Positions 16,983 through 26,059 of a stretch of 50,432 bases of DNA are shown here, piece by piece; positions within the stretch are counted from its first letter, which is position 1; every line of letters starts with the position of its first letter. Both the position numbers and the translations under genes were made by a program. Source of the stretch: Saprospiraceae bacterium (GTDB taxonomy: Bacteria; Bacteroidota; Bacteroidia; Chitinophagales; Saprospiraceae); contig JABDMH010000135.1 in assembly GCA_013001595.1 (NCBI GenBank), forward strand, positions 1 to 50,432. The letters are read 5' to 3'. The notes beneath the pieces are model-generated. The model ran no database searches, was not told the origin of the DNA, and saw only the letters and a program-made list of their open reading frames with translations.

Positions 16983-18305
16983 GTGCTGAACCAATCACAA
17001 CACTATCGCCTTCTCCACAAAGTTCAAATACCTATGAAATTTCGCCAGCAAGAGGACGATCGCTCTTTTGGTGGAGACTTGCCAGTAGGAGATCTATTGG
17101 GAAATCAGCAATTAGATTTTTTAGTATATCGTTCCGAAAACTCCGTGGAAGGTGGTGCTGTGCAACCTTGCTTCCTAGGCGCCTTCACGTCGGATGGCAG
17201 CATACTCTGGCAAAAAGGTGAAGGAGGGTATCAGCCCAATAGACCGGGTCCCGTGGCCTTATATGACATAGATGGTGATGGCCACGATGAGGTCATTTGT
17301 CTTTTCGCAACTAGGAAAAACCTAGATCCTTTTTCGATGCAGGGGGTTGAACTGCAAATATTAAATGGCAGTGATGGATCGATCATTAAATCGGCCCGAC
17401 CACCCTTAATCCTTTCTGCAAACGGTGAAGGAGCAAACTGGGTACATCAACGCATTTTAGTGGCTCACCTTAGCGATGCCCAAAGACCCCAAGATTTCAT
17501 CATCAAGCTGGGAAAGATGTTGCTTGCTTTTGATCGAGATCTTAACGTGTTGTGGACCTACGACAATGAGAATGACTCTTACCAAAATTGCCCTGCCTAT
17601 ATTCCATCTCTAGGAGATATTGATGGTGATGGTCGGAATGAAATAAATGGTGGCTACTATTTACTAAACGAAGATGGAAAAGTCCTTTGGGAAAAAAAGC
17701 TCGGCAAAAATATGGATTCGGTGACCATCCATTATTGGGACGATGCAAATAAAAAACGGGCTTTTTGTTCAGGCGAAGGGTTTATAATGGATGAGAAAGG
17801 TGACACTATACTGATGCTCGGTGCAGAGATTGTACTCCACGGACAGGAATTGCGAGTAGCAAATTTCGATCCTCATAGTACTGGTCCAGAAATGGCCATT
17901 CGCTATGAGGGGCATAAACCAGCTGTGCGAATTTTCAATACCTCCGGAGAAGTGCTCTCTGAATTTGTCCTAAATGATTCACCCAACCATACTGGCATGG
18001 AGGCTATTTTTTGGCACGGCAAAAATGCGCCTGCCCTCTTGTACAATGGAGGTGCACATTGGCAAGGCAATGGTACTCATCTGGCAAGCTTCATGGAGCT
18101 ACCCACGCCACCGAGTGGCCCTAAACGACAAGGTTGGTACCATTGTATACCGCTTGATATTTCAGGCGATGATGGAGAGGAGGTACTGGTCTATAATCCT
18201 TGGGATAAGGATCTCTTTATCTTCGCTGCTCCTAGGGAAAATTGGATGGACCTCAAACCCTTTCACCCAACGGTCAGACAATATAATGTCAGACTTATGG
18301 ATTAA
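16983..18305 (+). CDS. FG-GAP/VCBS beta-propeller protein, rhamnogalacturonan-lyase-like
   Basis: The protein has 440 residues with repeated calcium-loop motifs, DIDGDGHDEVI and DIDGDGRNEI, of the FG-GAP propeller type. The spacing and the C-terminal QYNVRLMD ending recall rhamnogalacturonan lyases of family PL11. Similarity to that catalytic family is from memory and not certain. No signal peptide is visible from the GTG at 16983 or the ATG at 17034. The protein thus looks cytosolic, unlike its secreted lyase neighbour 61 bases upstream. It could act on imported fragments or may have lost its export signal. Confidence 0.7.
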   Translation: MLNQSQHYRLLHKVQIPMKFRQQEDDRSFGGDLPVGDLLGNQQLDFLVYRSENSVEGGAVQPCFLGAFTSDGSILWQKGEGGYQPNRPGPVALYDIDGDGHDEVICLFATRKNLDPFSMQGVELQILNGSDGSIIKSARPPLILSANGEGANWVHQRILVAHLSDAQRPQDFIIKLGKMLLAFDRDLNVLWTYDNENDSYQNCPAYIPSLGDIDGDGRNEINGGYYLLNEDGKVLWEKKLGKNMDSVTIHYWDDANKKRAFCSGEGFIMDEKGDTILMLGAEIVLHGQELRVANFDPHSTGPEMAIRYEGHKPAVRIFNTSGEVLSEFVLNDSPNHTGMEAIFWHGKNAPALLYNGGAHWQGNGTHLASFMELPTPPSGPKRQGWYHCIPLDISGDDGEEVLVYNPWDKDLFIFAAPRENWMDLKPFHPTVRQYNVRLMD

Positions 18306-18710
18306 TGCATCGATTAACAAGTAGACGTAAGCCTGGAAACAGCTATTCTGCTCCAGAGCGAATCGCCATTGCTGCAGATCATCGGAAGAAGTATTACCAA
18401 AGGTAGTCACACACTACGCACCCCGTTTCCATCTCTTACTTTATATAATTACAAACCTAAAGTCAAGCTGTGGTTGGTGAACGAGAGCTTGCACGTCAAG
18501 GACTAACTCATTTAGAGCTGGTGCAAGAGTACACGCTAAACTAAGTTAATTTGCCTGGCGGTCTAAAAGTCTGATCTCCGATGTGAAACACAAATCCTCA
18601 ATAAAGGGCTGCGGATTCTAAACAGCCCCCAACAAGTCTTCATATCCCATGTCAATAGCTTAGGGAGCATCCTAACTTGAGTACTCATTTAATCACTAAA
18701 AAAGATACTC
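18306..18710. other. 405-bp intergenic region without a supported gene
   Basis: Short open stretches occur in several frames, but none has a start, length or motif to support it. No transposon ends or strong hairpins were seen. It could contain remnants of decayed coding sequence. Confidence 0.5.
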
Positions 18711-19433
18711 ATGAAAAATCTCCTTTTGTTTCTAAGTTTCATTTTTTGCATCACTAGCTCATACCTGTCGGCGGAAACGCCATATAGCAATGGTTCGGTA
18801 CTGAATGTTTTTGCAAGTAGTGGTCTCAAGCTACGAGCGATGCCGAATACTTCTGCGGAGGTGCTCGACATTGTCCGCTATGGTGATCAAATACTTGTGC
18901 TAAATAATTTTGAATTTGCAGAGGACAAATGTGACCAAATTGAGTACGTCGATGGTCATTGGATACTTGTGGAATATCAGGGCATTGCAGGCTACCTTTT
19001 CGATGGCTATCTCTCAGGCCTTCCATTTCCCTCAAGCCAAGATCAACTTGTTGATGAAGGATATTCCTTCGCCTATACTTTGGGAGAATATGTAGATCAA
19101 AACTTTGAATTTATCCGGACACTTGATTCGACCCACAATAAGCAAGCATACCTATTGGCCAATGACATCAAAGTAAGGCGGATCATTAAAGAGTCTACTT
19201 ACGACCTCCGCATCGACATACCAAATGTCAAAATAAGCGACCTACTTAACGTCATGCGCAGTATGCTACCTAATAGGGAAACACGATATCAATTCGATCG
19301 GCAACTGGTTTTCATAGCTGACGACAATGGCACTATATTTAAGGTGAAATCTAAAGGACCTGATCACGTCTCCCTAGAGCTAAAAGAAAATGGTCACTTG
19401 GTCATAACCGCAAAGGGAACTACAGGTTGTTAA
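18711..19433 (+). CDS. Secreted protein with bacterial SH3-like domain
   Basis: The protein has 240 residues. A Sec signal (residues 1-22) ends near YLSAE. An SH3b-like domain covers about 27-100: it opens with the LNVFASSGLKLRAMP stretch and includes GDQILVLNN and HWILVEYQGIAGYLFDGYL. Such domains commonly bind peptidoglycan or other cell-wall material. The rest (100-240) has no motif I recognise. The gene stands alone and is followed by a perfect 13-bp hairpin at 19484-19514. Confidence 0.72.
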   Translation: MKNLLLFLSFIFCITSSYLSAETPYSNGSVLNVFASSGLKLRAMPNTSAEVLDIVRYGDQILVLNNFEFAEDKCDQIEYVDGHWILVEYQGIAGYLFDGYLSGLPFPSSQDQLVDEGYSFAYTLGEYVDQNFEFIRTLDSTHNKQAYLLANDIKVRRIIKESTYDLRIDIPNVKISDLLNVMRSMLPNRETRYQFDRQLVFIADDNGTIFKVKSKGPDHVSLELKENGHLVITAKGTTGC

Positions 19434-19483
19434 TAATGATTTGGTATAAACTATCAATTACTAAATAAAGCAGACCTCTTTTG

Positions 19484-19514
19484 CATATTGCTGCATTTAC
19501 TATGCAGCAATATG
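19484..19514. terminator. 13-bp perfect hairpin between convergent genes
   Basis: CATATTGCTGCAT pairs perfectly with ATGCAGCAATATG around the 5-base loop TTACT. It lies 50 bases after the SH3 protein gene and 190 bases beyond the end of the converging response-regulator gene. There is no clear T-run on either side, so it is only terminator-like. Confidence 0.55.
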
Positions 19515-19703
19515 TATTTAGGGATGGGGATTCAACATAAATAGACTACTCCCTCTCCTAGGTGCAAATCGAAATGACGATTGGAATTCTGAGTACCTAT
19601 GGTCGTTACATCTCGATGCCATACTACCTAGCAGATTCTAGGCTAATTTGGCAATTCCCTCTTTCTAAAACACACATCCATCGAACAGACAAAGTGGTTC
19701 ACC

Positions 19704-20438
19704 TCATCCAAGTTTCTCGATCGCCTCCATAAGTAGCGTCCGCTTACGCACAGCAACCGGTATCTGACTTCCATCCCGCATCAACAAATAACCACCTTCC
19801 CCCTTTTCGAAAGCCTCCATTTGCAACAAATTGACTAGGTGAGACTGATGTATCCTTAAAAAGCCATGTCCAGATAAGATTCTTTCGTAAGATTTCAATG
19901 TCTTCGACACCAAAAAGTTAGATCCATCACTAAAATGGAAAGTCGTATAATTATTCTCAGACTCACAGCGAACGATATCTGAAATCTCAACTATCAGAAT
20001 TCGATCACTATTGTGAAGCGCCAATCTTGTTGGTTGGTCTTCTGCAGACCAATGATCAAGTAAAACGCTAACCTTGTCTTTGCTATCATGAGATATTTTA
20101 GCTACTGCAGACTTAAGTTCTCCTTGGTCTATGGGTTTAAGTAGATAGTCAATGGCAGAAAACTTAAAGGCTTTGATGGCATGTTGATCTGATGCCGTGG
20201 TAAAAATAATTTTGAATTGAATTTCCGGCAGAATTTCCAGCAGATCGAAGCCGGTACCATCCTCCAATTCAATATCAAGGAACAGCACATCTATCTGAAT
20301 ATTCTTAAGAAGTTTAGCTCCAGTAACGACTCCTATGGCGGTTCCCACCAACTCCACCTCCGGACATGCCTTCGCCAAATCTGCTTTGAGCATCTCTTGA
20401 GCATGGATCATATCATCAATTATGACAGCTTTTATCAT
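19704..20438 (-). CDS. LytTR-family response regulator
   Basis: The protein has 244 residues. An N-terminal receiver domain (1-115) has the phospho-acceptor Asp in DVLFLDIELEDGTG and the conserved KPI. A C-terminal LytTR DNA-binding domain spans about 140-244, with the SENNYTTFHFSDG and GFLRIHQSHLVN motifs. It should activate or repress genes by binding tandem direct repeats. The gene starts 17 bases after the end of a LytS-type sensor kinase gene, so the two are a cognate pair. The target genes are unknown. Confidence 0.94.
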   Translation of the reverse strand: MIKAVIIDDMIHAQEMLKADLAKACPEVELVGTAIGVVTGAKLLKNIQIDVLFLDIELEDGTGFDLLEILPEIQFKIIFTTASDQHAIKAFKFSAIDYLLKPIDQGELKSAVAKISHDSKDKVSVLLDHWSAEDQPTRLALHNSDRILIVEISDIVRCESENNYTTFHFSDGSNFLVSKTLKSYERILSGHGFLRIHQSHLVNLLQMEAFEKGEGGYLLMRDGSQIPVAVRKRTLLMEAIEKLG

Positions 20439-20455
20439 CTAATTTATTTATTCGA

Positions 20456-23410
20456 TTATTTCTGTATCGGGAGCAATATACTTATCCAGGCACCTAAAAT
20501 TTCCTGATTTTCACCCATCCGATTGCCCATGGAAATAGGGTCTATTTTATTATCGTTAAAAAAAGCCTCTAATCGTTCCTGAGTTATTTTCATCCCTGCT
20601 GATCTATGATGATCATTTGTCACTCTTTCCGAAAAGCCTCTGCCATTATCACTGACAGCACAGCTCAAGAACCTACCTTTCCACGAAAAAGAAATTTTAA
20701 TGATGCCTTTTTTTGAACCGACCGGCAATCCATGCTTTATCGCATTTTCCACAAATGGTTGTATTAACATCGGCGGTAATTCATAAAATGAGGGATCGAA
20801 ATCATCTGGCAAAACAACCTCATAATCAAACGCACCATCGTTGAGCAGCTGTTCTATCCTAAGATATTGGTGCAAGGCAGCAATCTCCTCATCTAGACTA
20901 ATCAATTCATGGCGAGCTTGATCTAAATAATTTCGCATTAATGTTGCAAATGATTGTATGTCCAATCTAGCCTGATCTCTATCCCCCTGCATAACCTTTT
21001 CTTGAATAGAATGCAGTGCATTAAAAATAAAGTGCGGATTCATTTGCAAGCGAAGAGCCGATTGTTCAAGTTTAAGCAACCTGTTTTGATCTTCAAGCTG
21101 CTGTGTTCTTTGCAAGTTTTCTGCAAAGATAACCCGCATGCGCCAGCGATAAATTAAATACAGACCTAGCGCCAAAACTCCAATTCCAAGCACTACAAAC
21201 CAGTTTCTCATCCAAAATGGTTTCTGAATAAATATGGCCTGATGGCTGGTGGCCGAATACACCCCAGAACGGTTTTTAGCTCGGACACTGAGCAGGTATT
21301 CATCCGGTTTTAATGACAGTAAATCGATTTGAGGATTGGCAGTAACCAACCATTCTTCTCGTAGAGGAGCAAGACGCCATTCGTATTGCATGCCCAGCGG
21401 AAAGTTTTGGTCAACGGCTTGTAAAATAATGGTCAAATCACTCTGATCATAGGACACGACCAAGCCATCCTGGCTAGATTTTGGCAATTTAAATGTACCA
21501 GCAGGCGATTTTATTGATTGTATATGCAGCAAAGGCCCCATGCGAAAATGTGATGGCAGATCTGCAGTCAACTCTAGTATTCCCCTTCTCGCGGCAAAAA
21601 AGACGTGGCCCCTCCTATCAACATGAGCATCTCCAGAGACAAACTCCAACCTTGGGAGCCCTCGTGCTTGATTTAGCACTACAACCATCTCCCAGTTGAG
21701 ATCTTCCTCACAACGCATCCGCATGATCTTGTTGCGAGTACTTATCCATAAGTCTTCCCCATTGACGGCCAAAGAACGAATTTGCTGAGTGGGAAGTACT
21801 TCATTTCTTGGAATCGGTGCTAATTTCTGAGGGCTCATTCGATCAAAGTACCATATTCCATCATCCCTTGTCGCAATCATTAGGTAGCGATCAAACATTG
21901 GAGCCAGACTCGTAATTTGTCTATTTTCAAGATCAAAATAAGTCACCTTCTCCTCAGGTTTTGTAATGTCGATGCATCCAAGTTGGTCGGAGGTATAGAA
22001 CCAAATCTGATCTTCAAAGGCTACCATATCAGCACCTTCTGAATGTGCCAACAATCTTCGATCGGAAATATTCCAATGCCTTGCTGAATCTTGGCCTTCC
22101 TCCAAGCTCAACTGAGAAATTCCTTCCGTCGTCGATATAAATAACCTTGTCGAATCTATTTGGGCAATGCTATGAATGTCTCGACCATGAAAGATTGTAT
22201 CCCTAATTTCTTGTACCGACCCATCTGCATATATATAAAGACCTTCAGATGAAGTAAGCCAGGTTGTATGAGCAAATTTTGCCTCACTCAAATGAACATC
22301 GTTGACCAACGTTTTTTTACCACGGTTTGGAAATGGTTTTATCTCTCCAGACAGCTTATCTACAAGCCCATTGGTGTATGAGATAATCGCCTGACCTTGA
22401 CCTCTGTCAAAGCGATCGACTAGCTGTCCAGATAGGGTGCCAAAGCCTTGATGAAAAATAAAATCTTGAGCGGCATACTTTATCAAACCATTCTTGCTAG
22501 ATGAGATGTAAGCGTTGTTCCAAGCATCATAAGTCATTCCAGTAATCTCCGTTGCTGTGAAAGCATCCGTAGATAGCGATTGCCAAAGAGAATCAATCGA
22601 ATGCCATACAATCAGGCCAGCATCGGTACCTAAATATAGGGCACCTAAAGCAGCTGGTGTTAGTGTGTGGATAACCTTGCCAGGCAAATCTTTTGCACTT
22701 GCCACGGTATGAAAGTGATCTCCTCTCCACCTGGTAAGTCCTTGCCGATTGGTAGCAAGCCATAGCGTTTGATCAGCGTCAACAGCTAGTATACTTCCCT
22801 CGTCAACATCCAATCCTACTTGATCGTAGAACTTCCAAATTCCCTGATGATATGTCCATAATCCAGCATCAGAAATGACCCAATAGGTTTCATCGTGAAC
22901 CACGCTTTGGTAGGCGGCACCTATAGCTTCAGTGACAGGTAGAAAGTCTCTGGCTTTCATGCCATAGATCAACACTCCGTGTGATGTACAAAGCAAGAAA
23001 TGATCGGATGAAAATTTAGCTATATGATGTACATCAAAATCTGCTTTTTGATAGTCCCAACTACCATTGGCGTATTGAGTGAGCACTTTTTCACCTCCAA
23101 ACAAATGTGTGTCGCCCTCACAAAAAACTGCCAAATAATAAAGCCCGCCGATCTTCTGTGGATCAGTAAAGTTTTGGAATTGGTTACCATCAAACTTAGA
23201 AATTCCAGCTCCATAGGTAGATAACCAAATGTAACCATGATCATCAGCATCAATCGCGGACACATGGCTACTAGATAGACCCGCACCAACACCAAACATC
23301 TGGAATTGATTGACCTGACAATTTAGCAGGATAGGAAGGATGCAAAACGATACCAGCAAACTGAGCCTGGCACTCACACTACAGACCTTATTCAATAAAC
23401 ACTGATACAT
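20456..23410 (-). CDS. Beta-propeller sensor histidine kinase (LytS type)
   Basis: The protein has 984 residues. After a Sec signal (about 1-32) the periplasmic region carries many two-component propeller repeats, for example DDHGYIWLSTYGAGISKF and ADQTLWLATNRQGL, ending near residue 640. A Y_Y_Y-like domain (about 655-715) and one transmembrane helix (about 727-747) follow. The His_kinase domain has the phospho-His motif LQMNPHFIFNALHSI, and the ATPase domain has PFVENAIKHGLP and SDNGRGF. It senses an extracytoplasmic signal, in relatives often carbohydrate. It pairs with the LytTR regulator encoded next. Confidence 0.95.
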   Translation of the reverse strand: MYQCLLNKVCSVSARLSLLVSFCILPILLNCQVNQFQMFGVGAGLSSSHVSAIDADDHGYIWLSTYGAGISKFDGNQFQNFTDPQKIGGLYYLAVFCEGDTHLFGGEKVLTQYANGSWDYQKADFDVHHIAKFSSDHFLLCTSHGVLIYGMKARDFLPVTEAIGAAYQSVVHDETYWVISDAGLWTYHQGIWKFYDQVGLDVDEGSILAVDADQTLWLATNRQGLTRWRGDHFHTVASAKDLPGKVIHTLTPAALGALYLGTDAGLIVWHSIDSLWQSLSTDAFTATEITGMTYDAWNNAYISSSKNGLIKYAAQDFIFHQGFGTLSGQLVDRFDRGQGQAIISYTNGLVDKLSGEIKPFPNRGKKTLVNDVHLSEAKFAHTTWLTSSEGLYIYADGSVQEIRDTIFHGRDIHSIAQIDSTRLFISTTEGISQLSLEEGQDSARHWNISDRRLLAHSEGADMVAFEDQIWFYTSDQLGCIDITKPEEKVTYFDLENRQITSLAPMFDRYLMIATRDDGIWYFDRMSPQKLAPIPRNEVLPTQQIRSLAVNGEDLWISTRNKIMRMRCEEDLNWEMVVVLNQARGLPRLEFVSGDAHVDRRGHVFFAARRGILELTADLPSHFRMGPLLHIQSIKSPAGTFKLPKSSQDGLVVSYDQSDLTIILQAVDQNFPLGMQYEWRLAPLREEWLVTANPQIDLLSLKPDEYLLSVRAKNRSGVYSATSHQAIFIQKPFWMRNWFVVLGIGVLALGLYLIYRWRMRVIFAENLQRTQQLEDQNRLLKLEQSALRLQMNPHFIFNALHSIQEKVMQGDRDQARLDIQSFATLMRNYLDQARHELISLDEEIAALHQYLRIEQLLNDGAFDYEVVLPDDFDPSFYELPPMLIQPFVENAIKHGLPVGSKKGIIKISFSWKGRFLSCAVSDNGRGFSERVTNDHHRSAGMKITQERLEAFFNDNKIDPISMGNRMGENQEILGAWISILLPIQK

Positions 23411-23511
23411 GTGTTAAGATGACGTCTGTCGGCCATGAGTTAGTATAAAACTGGTGGAAGCGTCTACGAAAGTATGGCCCGTCCTTCCAGGTGCCTGATA
23501 GTCCCTCTCCT

Positions 23512-24756
23512 TCATGATGTGACACCGATGCGCTTAATCAACCCGCCAATCGTCAGTCCCTGAACGATGATTGCAAAAGCTACAACAATGTATGTGATCA
23601 TCAGGAAAAGATCCCTTTCCATGGCAGATGAAAGAGAAAGTGCTAAGGCTATGGATATTCCTCCTCTTAAACCTCCCCAAGTCATAATCACTGTAGTATT
23701 AGGCACAAAATCGAGCTTTCGGGCCAAAAGTTTAACCGGCCCCAGTAAAGAGATAAAACGCGCTAACAAGACCAGCGGAATGGCGATAAGTCCAGCTAAA
23801 AGATATGTGTTTTCATAGTGTAGGACCAGAATTTCCAAACCAATGAGTACAAACAAGATGGCATTGAGCAAGAGGTCCAACAGCTCCCAGAACTTGTCAA
23901 CATATTGTTCGGTCACTTCTGACATGACCGAACCCCGAATGGTGTCATTTCCCACTACCAATCCTGCTGCCACCATAGCCAAGGGACCGGATACATGTAG
24001 TTGATGAGCAAGCAGCGAGCCACCCATGACTACAGCTAGAGTAATCATTACTTCTATGTCATAGTCGTCAATAGCCCGCATGAGTCGATATGAGATATAA
24101 CCTAAGGCCAATCCCAGAATGATACCTCCCACTACTTCTTCAACGAAAAGGACACCGATGTCCATTATTCTAATCTCTGCACCTGCGTTTTGGGCAATTT
24201 GGAATATGGTGAGAAATACAACCACGCCAACTCCATCATTGAAGAGAGACTCACCAACAATCTTAGTCTCCAACTTTTTCGGAGCTTGCGCTTTCTTTAG
24301 TATGCCCAGCACAGCTATTGGGTCAGTTGGTGATATTAATGCTCCAAAAAGTAAACAGTATATAAAGGCGACTGGATATCCCAACAAGATGAGTGTCAGG
24401 TACATCATGGCAGCTACTAAAAAAGTACTGGAAATAACACCTAAGGTTGAAAATATGAGGATGGGGTACCTTTGAACCTTTAGCTGATCGAAATTGGTGT
24501 GCAGTGCACCTGCAAACAGTAAAAATCCCAGCATGATGTCGAGAAGTACCGTCTCAAAGTCAATGGATAACACCAAATCGCTAAGATATTGGTACAAGGC
24601 GGGGTTAAAAAAACTTGTAATATAAATACCTAAAGTGAACATGATCGCAATGATCATCAGACCTATGGTATGTGGCAGTTTTAGAAAACGCTCATTAATA
24701 AATCCAAAGATCGCTGATAGCACGATCAAGCTAGTAATCACTTTGAATATTTCCAT
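23512..24756 (-). CDS. CPA1-family Na+(K+)/H+ antiporter
   Basis: The protein has 414 residues and about twelve hydrophobic helices. The conserved SPTDPIAVLGILK and SLFNDGVGVVVF motifs carry the Asp residues expected for ion translocation in NhaP/NHE-type exchangers. The ATG at 24754-24756 is preferred because it opens with the MEIFKV membrane segment; an ATG 18 bases upstream adds MHYFSG. It should exchange sodium or potassium for protons across the inner membrane for pH and salt balance. It is a single-gene unit with a long non-coding region upstream. Confidence 0.93.
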   Translation of the reverse strand: MEIFKVITSLIVLSAIFGFINERFLKLPHTIGLMIIAIMFTLGIYITSFFNPALYQYLSDLVLSIDFETVLLDIMLGFLLFAGALHTNFDQLKVQRYPILIFSTLGVISSTFLVAAMMYLTLILLGYPVAFIYCLLFGALISPTDPIAVLGILKKAQAPKKLETKIVGESLFNDGVGVVVFLTIFQIAQNAGAEIRIMDIGVLFVEEVVGGIILGLALGYISYRLMRAIDDYDIEVMITLAVVMGGSLLAHQLHVSGPLAMVAAGLVVGNDTIRGSVMSEVTEQYVDKFWELLDLLLNAILFVLIGLEILVLHYENTYLLAGLIAIPLVLLARFISLLGPVKLLARKLDFVPNTTVIMTWGGLRGGISIALALSLSSAMERDLFLMITYIVVAFAIIVQGLTIGGLIKRIGVTS

Positions 24757-25065
24757 GCCGCTAAAATAATGCATTCAGGTGAAGACCATAGGATTGCCAA
24801 CCTCTGTATTGAAGAGCTAGACGATCTGGCGCATAGGGTATGATTCCAGCTTCAGTACCCTCGAGTGTATGACAAAAAAATGAATTCCTGCTCTCCTAAA
24901 ACCTGGGCTTAGACAAGCAATAAACAGTAATTGCATGTATCGTCTAAATGACCACTTTGTAGAGAAAAATCTGCTGAAGAGGCTTGCATTTATCAGGAGA
25001 AAGAATTAACTTAAGCACAAGATGCAATTAACTAGCAATCTACTGAAACCCGTAGTTTAGTAATC

Positions 25066-25329
25066 GGATGATTCATTCATCCACAAATATTAAAACATGA
25101 GTCCACCTTACCATTTATTGGCAAAAGGGCTCTTAGCGCTTTTGCCAGAACACCGACTCTTGAGGGAAGTTGTTCCGTTTTTAACATAGGTGTTAATCGT
25201 CTCCACCCCTTTAGACGAAGCGCAACAAACATATTGAAATAAAAAAATATCGGAACTTTTCTTACACAGAGAAAAAATTAACCTCAAGCAAAAGCTGAAT
25301 AGTGATCACTGTTCAGCTTTCTATTTTTT
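25066..25329 (+). ncRNA. Candidate structured non-coding RNA with terminator
   Basis: Within a 1.3-kb gene-free stretch the plus strand shows consecutive stems. GGATGA/TCATCC is at 25066-25082, and a 9-bp TGGCAAAAG/CTTTTGCCA stem is at 25119-25147. AACACC/GGTGTT (25149-25194) encloses GGAA-GTTG-TTCC. TCGTCT/AGACGA follows at 25197-25218, and then a terminator-like hairpin at 25292-25329. A loose promoter-like TTG-N18-CCACTTTG lies at 24931-24959. No open frame of useful size runs through it. I do not recognise tmRNA, RNase P RNA or SRP RNA in it. The boundaries are guesses. Confidence 0.4.
25292..25329 (+). terminator. Rho-independent terminator with no upstream protein gene
   Basis: AAGCTGAA and TTCAGCTT flank the self-complementary AGTGATCACT, with one T/G mismatch between the parts. 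A TCTATTTTTT tract follows on the plus strand. The nearest genes on both sides lie on the minus strand, so this terminator implies an unannotated plus-strand transcript. Confidence 0.7.
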
Positions 25330-25444
25330 CGTATAAATCCAAAAACTAGATGATAATTCTCAATTTCGAGATTTAGAGATAGGATCAGGCCAGTCATACC
25401 CCGAATGATAATGTTGTTTTATCCATATTAAGTGAGAGATCCCA

Positions 25445-25555
25445 AGCCCGTAGGGATTGGCTAGCTCGAACGGTAACTAGCTTGTATCACCGATTTCGAC
25501 GTGCGATTGAGTGCTTTCTTTTCAAGGGGATTACCAATCCTTTCGCTCTGCTTCG
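25445..25555. repeat. Intergenic repeat, copy A
   Basis: This element of about 111 bp resembles the one at 25827-25931 at both ends. The left ends share AGCCCNNAGNGATTGGC and AGCTCGAACG. The right ends share AGGGGNTTACC and TTCGCT. Within copy A, GGATTGG (25454) and CCAATCC (25534) are inverted, and GCTAG/CTAGC forms a smaller inner stem. Confidence 0.55.
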
Positions 25556-25767
25556 TGCTTAGTATCCCATGATGCAATTTCCAGAAAAGTGGTTGCCTAA
25601 AAAGGACCCGGCCTTGTTTCTTTTAGGACGTAGGTACTCCAAATCCGTCAAGAACATATAACCTGGATCGCTCATCCCCTAAAATGGCAATATTAATTTG
25701 ATCCATTTCTAGGTGTCCAAATTCTCTTTAAACATTTCTCAAATTGGAAAAACTTACACGCCATTTT

Positions 25768-25785
25768 GACCCCTTCGAAGGGGTC
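25768..25785. repeat. 18-bp perfect palindrome
   Basis: GACCCCTTCGAAGGGGTC equals its own reverse complement. It lies between the two copies of the intergenic repeat and has no T-run, so it could be a protein-binding site or part of a larger repeat. Confidence 0.5.
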
Positions 25786-25826
25786 TGGGTTTAGAACTAT
25801 GAATTGGGCTTTGTGAATGATTCGCT

Positions 25827-25931
25827 AGCCCACAGAGATTGGCAAGCTCGAACGAACGGAGATACCTACGAATTTAAGCTTAGAGTTTCATCCTTGGTCG
25901 AGGGGCTTACCGTCCCCTTCGCTTCACTTCG
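25827..25931. repeat. Intergenic repeat, copy B
   Basis: This is the second, diverged copy of the element at 25445-25555, in the same orientation about 380 bp downstream. The first 28 bases differ at about four positions. The right end, with AGGGGCTTACC and CCTTCGCTTCACTTCG, is also clearly related, while the middle is poorly conserved. Confidence 0.55.
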
Positions 25932-26059
25932 GTCTCAGAAAAATCCATTTAATTCCTTTTTGAAGTGCTGACAAAGGATGACTTCTCTCAGCACCCAATC
26001 CTGACAGACATTGCTTATTCAAAACTAGAGTAGGAAGCCAGATCTAAACGGGGTTACGT

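Noticed and set aside
18420-18545. Short protein-like stretches ending at 18504 and 18544
   Set aside because: Each is under 30 codons, without start or motif; too little to call a gene or a transposase remnant.
25445-25931. CRISPR-like array
   Set aside because: Only two diverged copies about 380 bp apart, far too long and too few for CRISPR repeats, and no cas genes are nearby.
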